Both the position numbers and the translations under genes were made by a program. Below are positions 1 through 7,500 of a stretch of DNA of 9,340 nucleotides, one piece after another. Each line of letters begins with the position of its first letter. Within the stretch, counting starts at the first letter, position 1. Where the stretch lies: positions 1-9,340 of the forward strand of contig PMXT01000029.1 of NCBI GenBank assembly GCA_003170995.1. The letters are read 5' to 3'. The notes under the pieces were generated by a model. The model was not told the origin of the DNA. It made no database searches and saw only the letters and a program-made list of their open reading frames with translations. Origin of the DNA: Actinomycetota bacterium. GTDB taxonomy: Bacteria; Actinomycetota; Thermoleophilia; Gaiellales; Gaiellaceae.

Positions 1-208
1 ATCCCTAACGGGATAGGCCCTAGTCGCGCCCGTAGCCCCGGCTACGAACGCGACACTGCGTCCTAGCATCGCATCCACCGATCACACCCAGTCGGCAGGT
101 CGTCATTCTGATTCAAGTTTTTAGACGGTTCGCTACGGTGACGGTTTGCGCTGCAAAACGGGGATCGAATCGCGGCAATCGCCAACGATGATGTGAGTAG
201 CGATCGAA
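1..208. other. Non-coding leader region upstream of the GAF gene
   Basis: No supportable gene lies here. The first 60 bases are dense in inverted repeats (listed separately). Positions 125-145 carry three copies of ACGGT (125-129, 135-139, 141-145), two of them extended to ACGGTT and 16 bases apart, which could be regulator contacts but could also be chance. The 9-mer GCAAAACGG at 153-161, followed by GGATCG at 162-167, recurs in the leader of the giant downstream gene. I could not find a convincing -35/-10 pair. A stop codon at 194-196 in frame with the GAF gene limits how far upstream that gene can begin. Confidence 0.6.
23..54. repeat. Extended perfect stem-loop (interrupted by a 2x2 internal loop)
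   Basis: GTCGCG at 23-28 pairs with CGCGAC at 49-54, and inside it CGTAGCC at 31-37 pairs with GGCTACG at 40-46. A 2x2 internal loop (CC/AA) separates the two stems. A smaller hairpin, ATCCC/GGGAT with loop TAAC, sits just upstream at 1-14. There is no T-tract on either strand, so it does not look like a classical intrinsic terminator. It could be the 3' hairpin of an unseen upstream transcript, a structured RNA element or an intergenic repeat. The pairing is seen directly; any function is unknown. Confidence 0.5.
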
Positions 209-970
209 ATGCAAACTGCGGTTACATCCCCTGTGCGTTTGTCTGACGTCGAAAAGGTCGATCAGGGTGTCTTCGGCGTGCCGAGCTCGGAGAACGACGA
301 GCTGGCCGTCGTGAAGGCCGAGCTCGAGCAGGTTCGAGCTCAGCTCTACGGCGTACTCGAGGGTGCGCGAGCGGCCTTCTCGGCCGAGGACGGCATCGTG
401 CGGGCGCTGGCCGGGGCCGAGCAGATAGACGAGGTCGCCGACTCGCTGCTGGAAGTCCTCTGCGAAGCCTTCGAGTTCGATACGGCGACCCTCTGGCTGC
501 TCGATCCGGAAGACGGCAAGCTCTGCGCCGTCGCTCATCGTGTCGCTCCGACTCGTAGAGCCCGGTTCCTGGCGTCGAAGATCCAGGCCTTGCAGTTGTC
601 GCTGAACGAGGGAATCGCGGGTCGCGTGTTCGTGAAGCAGAAGGTGTTCTTGAGCGATGACGCGCCGTCGGTCTCGGAAAGAGAGTTGAGCCTGCTTCTC
701 GATGCCGATGGTCTGTGCACCGTCTGCGCCTTCACGATCATGGGCGTTGGCGTACCGCTCGGCGTGATCGAGATGGAGCGGCGCGAGCCGCTCGCCCCCG
801 ATCAGGCGATCGAGTCGGCAGTGCGCATCATCGGCGATCGCATCGGTTCCTTCATCGAGTTTCATCAGCTTCGCTGGCGCTACTTCTCGCTCGTAAACGG
901 CCTCGATCACGGCCCGCGCAAGAGCCCGGAGCGGAAAGCGGACGTGGTTCCGCTCAAGCACGCTGCCTAA
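209..970 (+). CDS. Stand-alone GAF-domain sensor protein
   Basis: Encodes 253 residues, predicted soluble and cytoplasmic, with no signal peptide or membrane segment. Residues about 27-58 form a charged helical, probably coiled-coil segment (ENDELAVVKAELEQVRAQL). Residues about 60-218 match a GAF fold: a helix, the strand TATLWLLDPEDGKL, then the segment LNEGIAGRVFVKQKVFLSDD that is highly typical of GAF domains, and a final strand GVPLGVIEMER. GAF domains bind small ligands such as cyclic nucleotides or haem, or mediate dimerisation. The ligand cannot be read from the sequence. No kinase, GGDEF, HTH or other output domain is attached, so it would have to act on a partner. The basic tail (about 234-253) looks disordered. 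The start ATG at 209 is the first one after an in-frame TGA at 194; no strong Shine-Dalgarno is visible, and GTG at 233 is an alternative. Confident as a GAF protein; role unknown. Confidence 0.88.
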   Translation: MQTAVTSPVRLSDVEKVDQGVFGVPSSENDELAVVKAELEQVRAQLYGVLEGARAAFSAEDGIVRALAGAEQIDEVADSLLEVLCEAFEFDTATLWLLDPEDGKLCAVAHRVAPTRRARFLASKIQALQLSLNEGIAGRVFVKQKVFLSDDAPSVSERELSLLLDADGLCTVCAFTIMGVGVPLGVIEMERREPLAPDQAIESAVRIIGDRIGSFIEFHQLRWRYFSLVNGLDHGPRKSPERKADVVPLKHAA

Positions 971-994
971 GAGTGCGTTTCAAATGAAGCACTC
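971..994 (+). terminator. Stem-loop immediately after the GAF stop codon (possible transcript end)
   Basis: GAGTGC at 971-976 is a perfect inverted repeat of GCACTC at 989-994. Inside it TTC (979-981) can pair with GAA (986-988) around the loop AAAT, with a two-base bulge. It starts at the first base after the TAA stop, a usual place for a 3'-end hairpin. No run of T follows, so intrinsic termination is uncertain. It may instead protect the 3' end or be fortuitous. Confidence 0.3.
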
Positions 995-997
995 AAC

Positions 998-1264
998 CGC
1001 CCGGCCGCGCTCGGCGCGCCCACCACTTCCACTCCGCGCGGGCGCTTCATCGTGCGAGAGCGCATCCGTATCATCGCCGCCGGCGCCGCCGCCATCGCGC
1101 TGTCGGCCTACTCCGAGAAGCTGAGCGACTGGCCGGAGGGCGTCCCGGTCGCGATTCGCGGCGCGAACGATCCCGGCTCGATCGGCAAGGTGGTGTCGCA
1201 CGGCTGCGTGCGCCTCGGCGCCGGCGACCTGAAGCGGTTGGTCGTCAATCGAAACGAGCTCTGA
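998..1264 (+). pseudogene. L,D-transpeptidase (YkuD-type) C-terminal remnant
   Basis: This frame reads like the second half of an actinobacterial L,D-transpeptidase catalytic domain, the enzyme that forms 3-3 cross-links in peptidoglycan. The visible signatures are GAPTTSTPRGRFIVRERI, then SAYSEKLSDWPEG, then ANDPGSIGKVVSHGCVRL with the catalytic cysteine in SHGCVR, then DLKRL. The signal or anchor and the N-terminal half of the domain are missing. The homology extends upstream of the only in-frame GTG (1052) to about 998 without a usable ATG. The conserved histidine before this motif (usually within an HGT triplet) is replaced by arginine in IRGANDPG, and the usual tail (GTPV-type) is replaced by VVNRNEL and a stop. 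A short stretch between RERIRI and SAYS also seems deleted. A truncated, inactive relic is the best reading. The GTG at 1052 could give a 70-residue peptide, but it would lack a complete fold. Confidence 0.72.
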
Positions 1265-1329
1265 GGACGGGCTTCAGACGCAAGGCGGCGCGGATTCCCG
1301 CGATTTCGGTACTTTCCTATCTCCTTCTC

Positions 1330-1359
1330 TTGCCTCTCGGCAGCAAAACGGTTTAGGAT
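1330..1359 (+). promoter_or_regulatory. Candidate housekeeping-type promoter
   Basis: TTGCCT (1330-1335) and TAGGAT (1354-1359) are separated by 18 bases. Each matches four of six positions of the sigma-70 type consensus, including TTG of the -35 and the first, second and last bases of the -10. Transcription would start near 1366. The -10 overlaps the left arm of the palindrome at 1355-1371, a common arrangement for a repressor operator. Weak evidence by sequence alone. Confidence 0.3.
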
Positions 1360-1390
1360 CGGCGCGATCCTTCGCCGAGCCGCCGGCGAA
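1355..1390 (+). repeat. Two abutting perfect hairpins in the leader
   Basis: AGGATCG (1355-1361) and CGATCCT (1365-1371) form a 7-bp palindrome around GCG. Sharing base 1371, TTCGCCG (1371-1377) and CGGCGAA (1384-1390) form a second 7-bp stem around AGCCGC. The pair ends seven bases before the purine-rich ribosome binding region. The first could be a DNA operator over the -10; the second lies in the predicted mRNA and could affect translation or stability. Pairing is seen directly; roles are inferred. Confidence 0.45.
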
Positions 1391-1396
1391 GCCGCC

Positions 1397-1407
1397 AAGG
1401 GAGGAAG
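1397..1407 (+). promoter_or_regulatory. Strong Shine-Dalgarno for the giant gene
   Basis: AAGGGAGGAAG contains GGAGG (1400-1404), five bases before the ATG at 1410. This decides the start at 1410 over the second in-frame ATG at 1422 (residue 5). Confidence 0.85.
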
Positions 1408-1409
1408 AG

Positions 1410-1589
1410 ATGCTCGTTGGGATGAAGAGCCGGCTTGGTTACGCCGTGCAGTCGTTCGGGCCGGGTTGGGCAAAACGTGGCAGCGGCGGCTTCGCCTCCT
1501 TTTCGTCCTTGACTTTCTGCGCGCTTGCTCTGTCGCTGCTCGCGCTTGCTCCGATCGGGCTGACTCCGAGCGGCAGCGCGGCGCCGGCC
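1410..1589 (+). other. Signal peptide region of the giant protein
   Basis: Residues 1-60. The n-region is about 30 residues long, with MKSR near the start and AKRG at 21-24. The core FCALALSLLALAPIGL (36-51) is hydrophobic, and SGSAAPA (54-60) offers two A-x-A-like cleavage sites. No twin arginine and no lipobox cysteine at the cleavage site are seen, so general Sec export is favoured. Confidence 0.75.
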
Positions 1590-4500
1590 TCGAGTGAGGT
1601 GGTGTCGATGCGCTCGGCCCGGACCGACACCTTCCTCGGTGCCGACGGCCAGTACCGGACGCGTCTCTATACGCGGGACGTGAACTACCAAAGCGGTAAG
1701 AAATGGGAGCCGATCGACAACAGCCTCATCAAGAGCGCAGATTCGAGCTACGCCTACGAGAATGCGGCCAACTCCTTCCACGTCCATTTCAAAGACTCGC
1801 TCGATAGCGGCTTCCTGCGCTTCGACAGCGCGGACGGCAGGGCATCGGTTGCGGTCTCGCTCGAGCAGGCCGATTCTTCAGACGCGGCGAAAGAAAGCGG
1901 CGCCGCGCTCACCTACGACAAGGTTCGGCCACAGACCGACATCGAATACGGAGTGATCGGCGAGGGGCTGAAGGAAACCGTCATCCTGCACAACTCGAGC
2001 GCACCTGCGAGCTACGTCTTCGACATCAACCCGGTCGGCGACAAGCAGGATCTCTCTGCCGTCAAGCAAGCAGACGGCAGCATTCTCTTCCTCACCGGCG
2101 GTAGCGAGCCGGCCTTCTCGATCTCGGCGCCGACCGTCGCGGACTCGGCACCCGACGGCTCGCAAAACGTTCCCACCCCCGGCAAGGCCTCGATGGCAAT
2201 CGAGCAGAACTCGGACGGGAGCTTCCGGCTGACCGTCTCGATCGATCCCAAGTGGCTGGCCGACCCGCAGCGCGTCTTCCCCGTCAACCTCGATCCGAAC
2301 TACAGCGCGGTGGCCGACGTCCAGGATGGCTACTACCACATGGTCGGGACGATGTACGACCCGGACCCCTTGCCGGACGTGTCGGGGACGAATCTCTACG
2401 TTGGCAACTACAGCAGCGGCGGCGGAGTCGCCTACGACTCTGTCGCCAACTTCGATCTGGCCTCTGTCCCGGCCGGCGCGACGGTTACGAGCGTCAACGC
2501 CAATCTCTGGCTCAACGGTTGCTTCGGGGCGGCTCAGATCGACCAGAACTGCACGCAAGGAGGCTCGGGCGGGACGGGCATCAAGGGCAACGTCAACCTG
2601 CGCCAGCTGACGAGCGCCTGGACGAGCACGACGCACTGGTCGGGCATAGCGGCCGCCCCGACGATCCTGGCCACACGCTCCTTCAACGGCAGCTCCGATC
2701 CGGTCAAGGCCTGGTACCAACTGGCCGGAAACTCCTCGCTCGTCTCGCTGGTTCAGAACATGGTCAACGGCGTGACGCCGAACTACGGCTTCCTGCTGGA
2801 GAAGACGGGCGGGGACGCCTCCTACGGCTACTCGTTCGACTCCTCGCGGGTCGTCCCGAACATGACCTCTCCCTATCTCGACATCTACTGGCAGACCGGC
2901 GGCGTGATCCTCAATCCCCAGCCGCCGCTGCACGCGAACGGAGCCGACCTCAGCTGGTCGACCTACACGCCGTCGGATTTCCAGCGCTACGAGATCCATC
3001 GCTCGACGAGCGCGAGCTTCACTCCCGGTCAGAGCACGCTGATCGGCTCGATCGGCGATGCCGGAATCACCAACTTCCGTGACACGACGGCCAAGCCGGG
3101 CACCACCTTCTCCTACAAGATCGTGACGGTCACCAGCGGCAGCTCGTTGAGCTCGAACGAGGTGCGAAAGGTCCTACCCGCTGCGGGGCTCGCGCAGGTC
3201 GTTTTCCAGAACGGGCTCGGTAACGGCGCCGTGAACACCACCTACCTCGAAGGGACGGCGCCGGATGGCTCGTACGACGACTATTCGCGCGACGGCGAGC
3301 CCTTCTTGCACCTGGGCCAGTACGAGCACGCTCTGCTGGGCTTTGACATCCGCTCGATTCCGTCCTACTCGACGATCAGCTCCGCCCAGCTGCAGCTGTT
3401 CAACTTCATGCCCAACCAGAACCGTACGATCGAATTGCATCGCGTCACGTCGGCCTGGAGCAACGCGACCTGGTACAGGGAGGACGGGCTCGTCACGGAG
3501 TGGGCGACGCCCGGCGGCGACTACGACTCGACGGTGGCGGCGAGCGTGCTGGACACCGGCGCCATGGCGCACTGGGATACCTGGACACTGACCAGCCTGG
3601 TGCAAGCCTGGATCAGCGGTACTCAGGCAGAAAACGGCGTTCTGCTCAAGGACTCCAACGAATCGACTGCGGGCTGCTGCGTCTACCTGGCCTCGGACGA
3701 CTACCCCCGTTCGATCAACCTGCGGCCCAAGCTGACCGTCACCTACTCCGACCCGACAGCGACGGTGATCTCGCCGCAGGCCGCGATCTCCTCGCCCGGG
3801 CCGAGCGCGCAGGTCAAGGGCACCGTCACGGTGACCGGTGGCGCCTCCGACGACGGCAAGGTGGCAAGCGTTCAGTTCAAGCTCGACGGGAACAACCTCG
3901 GTGCGGCGATCACCGCCCCGCCCTATCAGGTCTCCTGGAACACGACGACTGCCTCGCGTGGCTCGCACACGCTGACGGCGGTGGCGACCGACAACGCCGG
4001 TAACACGACGACCTCCGCGGGAGTCGCGGTCACGGTCGCCAACTCGAACGCCCCGACCGCTTCGGTCATCGGCGCGGCGCCGGAGGCCAGCCCGAACACG
4101 AACGTCTGGGACGTCAGCGCCAGCGCCTCTGACGACTACGCCGTCGATCACGTCGATTTCCTCGTCGACGGCAAGCGCTTCGCCACAGACAGTGCCTCGC
4201 CCTGGACGGCATCCCTGAACACCCTCACCTTCCCGCTCTACGACGGCACGCACCAGATCACGGCCAGGGCGTTCGACGCTGACGGCAACTCGACGACCAG
4301 CACCGCTCGGCAGATCACCGTTGCGAACGGCGCAGGTACTGAGTACCAGGCGACGATCTCGGCCCCGAATCTACCGACCGAGATGCGCTACGACCCGAGC
4401 GCCCAGACCCAGGATGCCGCTCCGCTCACCGTGGCGCTCCAGAACAACTCGCAGAGCACGTGGCCGGCCGCAAGCGTGACTCTCCGCTACCGCTGGCTGA

Positions 4501-7500
4501 ACCCGGACGGAAGCGTCTTTGCGACCTCCGGTGACGTCCAGCTCGGAAGCGACATCGCCGCCGGGACGGGTGCCAACGTACCGGTTTCTGTTGCGCCGCC
4601 CGTACTGCCTGCGAGCGTCATGCGCGGCCGCTTCACGCTCCGGATCGACCTCTACGACGCAGCGAACAGCGCCTACTTCGCAGCGAAGGGCAATCAGCCC
4701 TTCGAGCAGACGGTGACCGTCAGCCGCGTCCAAGCAGACGAGCTGGGGCTCGAGGGCTACCAGCAGTACGACGGCACCGATCTAGGCTCGGGCTACTCGG
4801 CCAGCAGCAACCTCTACAACGGCAACCTGATCGTCTCCTCGACGCTCTCGAGCGAGCCGGGGATCGGTTTGCCGACGACGGTTGGCTTGACCTACAACTC
4901 ACTCGAGCAGGGGTCGGTCTCGCCGGTCGGCAACAACTGGTCGCTGGCGATCTCGGGTCTCGTTCGCTTCGGGCTGCCGCTCGATATCCACCCGAACGCG
5001 GCCGACACGGCCGCCGGGCGCAGCGACAACTGGATCGGCCTCACCGACTCTGACGGGACCTACGACCGCTTCACGCTCGACTCCTCGGGCAACTTCTACG
5101 ACGCCCCGGCTGGAGTGCATCTCTATCTCAGGCACACGGCCACCGGCTATGCGGCGACGGCGCCCGACCGGACGACCTACAACTTCGACTCGGCCGGCTA
5201 CGCAACCTCGGTGCTGGACAAGGACGGAAACACGCTCACCTTCACCGAGACGGCCGTCCCCGCCGGGAACGACATCAATGGCCTGGCCAAGCAGATCACC
5301 GTCGTCACTGACCAGGGCGGGCGCCCGTACAACATCTCCTACTACGACAAGGCGGGCTCGAGCCGCCTGGCGCTCTGGGGCAAGGTTTCGCAGATCTCAG
5401 ACCACGTCGGCCACAAGTGGGTGTTCGCCTACTACGACGACGGCAACCTGATGAGTGTGACCGAGCAGGGCGGCGCCAACGCCGACGGCTCCTACCTGGC
5501 CGATCGTACGGTCACCTTCGACTACACGACGCCCAGCGGCAGCGGGCCTGCAATCGCGACTCTCGCCGGCCGAAAGAGCCCGAGCCCATCCACCGCCCAG
5601 TCAACCAGGCTCTACTCGGTGATCGACGCCCGTGGCAACGAGACTGCTTTCTCTTACGTCACCTCGGGTGCGACGCAGTGGCGAGTGAGTCAGATCACGA
5701 ACCGCAAGAGCGTGGTCTCGAGTGCCTACGCCTACAACCTCGCTGCGGGCACGACGACCGTATCGATGCCGCTTTCTCGCGTCTGGAGCTACGGCTTCGA
5801 CGCGAACGGCCGACCGACGAGCAGCGTCGATCCGCTGGGCGAGAGCAAGGGCCAGCAGTGGACGGACGACAATCAGCTGAGCCAGGTCACAGAGCCGACC
5901 GGCAAGACGCTTCGCTACGCCTACAACGCAAACGGCCAGCAGACGGACAGCTGGGACGAGCTGGGCAACCACGCAACCTCGGTCTACGAGAACCTGCCGG
6001 TCGATGCCAACGACAGCGGCAACCACATCAGCCGTCTCGTGTCCACGACCAAACCGGACGGAAACACCTCGCCAACTAGCGACCCGTCGAACCCGACCGA
6101 CTACACGACCACCTATCACTACTCGGACGCCACGCACGACCGGGTCGACTGGGTCAAGGACGCCTACGGAAACCAGACGACATCGACCTACAACACCAAC
6201 GGAACGCTCGCCTCGACGACGCTTCCGAGCGCCGGTGACGGCTATACACGCACTACCACCTACAACACATACGACGCAAACGGCCTGGCGACCAAGGTCA
6301 CGAACGCAGCCGGTGACCTCAATCAATCCGGCTACGACGCGGCTGGTCACCAGCTCTGGAGCCAGGACGCCAACCACGACGCCTACACGACCGGCGATGC
6401 GAGCCAGTACCGAAGCTACTCCTACTACGACTCCTTCGGCCGGGTCGGGCGGACGAGCACGCCCAAGTCGACCTCGCTCTACTCGGTGCCCGCCTCCTCC
6501 GTCGGCGCCCTCATCTGGGGCGACACGACCTACGACGCGAACGACAACGTCCTCAGGGCCTACAACGCCCACTCCGGCGCCGGCGACGGTGGCATCGCCG
6601 CCTACAGCTCGACCCAGTACGACGCAGTCGACTCTCCGACCGTCGTCACCTCGGCTCGCTTGACCTCGATTCAAACCCAGACCGTCTACGACGACGCGGG
6701 GCGCGCGATCAGGGAGATCAAGGCGGCTGGGATGGGCCAGAGCCAGGTTGCCGAGACCGACACCTCCTACGACAAGCTCGATCGCGCCTACCAGGTGACC
6801 GAGTACGGCGGCGGCATCGGCCGTACCTCGACGTCCTGCTACGACCTGGCCGGTGACCTGCGCAGCAGCACGCCGGCCAAGGGCTCGACGATCGGCATGG
6901 CCTGCCCGGCGATCGTCGCTCCCGCTTCCTACACCTACATCACGGCTCCCTTCACGAGCAAGACGGAGTACGACGCCACGCACCGACAGGTCAAGGCGAT
7001 CGCCGCCGACGGCACCTTCACCCAGACCGGCTACGACGCGAATGGACAGGCGATCAGCTCGACCGACGCCACCGGCAAGGTGACCACCACGACCTACGAC
7101 GACAAGGGCCAGGCGGTCAAGACCGTCGCGCCCTTCAAAACCGGCCACCCGCTGACGACGATCACCAACTACGACGCGCTCGGCCGCGTCGCGAGCGAGG
7201 TCAGTCCGCAGGCCTACGACTACGCGAACGGCACGCCGCCCTACACGAAGTTCATCACCAGCTACTCCTACGACGCGCTCAACCGTAAGGTCAAGACGAG
7301 CCTGCCCTTCGGGCCGACCGATGCCTACAAGAAGGCAGTGACAGCCGATGCCCCGAGTCAGTACTGGCGCCTGGGTGAGTCGAGCGGGACGACGGCAGCG
7401 AACCAGGTGACGGGTGGCGCGAGCGGCAGCTACGTGAACTCGCCCACGCTTGGCGTCGCCGGCGCCACAACCGACGCCAACACCGCCGCGACCTTCAACG

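Larger units (their letters stand above)
1265..1409 (+). promoter_or_regulatory. Leader region of the giant YD-repeat gene
   Basis: This 145-base gap separates the transpeptidase relic from the giant gene. It holds a pyrimidine-rich tract (about 1310-1337), a candidate promoter, two abutting perfect hairpins and the ribosome binding site, each described separately. It shares the 9-mer GCAAAACGG (1343-1351) and a following GGATCG (1356-1361) with the leader of the GAF gene. I see no small gene in it. Confidence 0.6.

Noticed and set aside
113..961. A 282-codon minus-strand frame opposite the GAF gene
   Set aside because: The + strand frame has an unmistakable GAF domain; the minus-strand product has no recognisable fold.
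1052..1264. A genuine 70-residue gene starting at GTG 1052
   Set aside because: Transpeptidase homology continues upstream of the GTG, and a product starting there would lack half of the catalytic fold, so a relic is more likely.
1275..1390. Resemblance of the leader (GACGCAAGGC, later GCAAAACGG) to a cyclic-di-GMP (GEMM) riboswitch
   Set aside because: The expected helix order and tetraloop/receptor elements cannot be laid out on this sequence; only short fragments look alike.
1878..4253. Two long minus-strand open frames (1878-2999 and 3174-4253)
   Set aside because: They are antisense to the DNRLRE-like and Ig-like coding region, lack recognisable motifs or ribosome binding sites, and have the Arg/Val/Gly-rich look of shadow frames.
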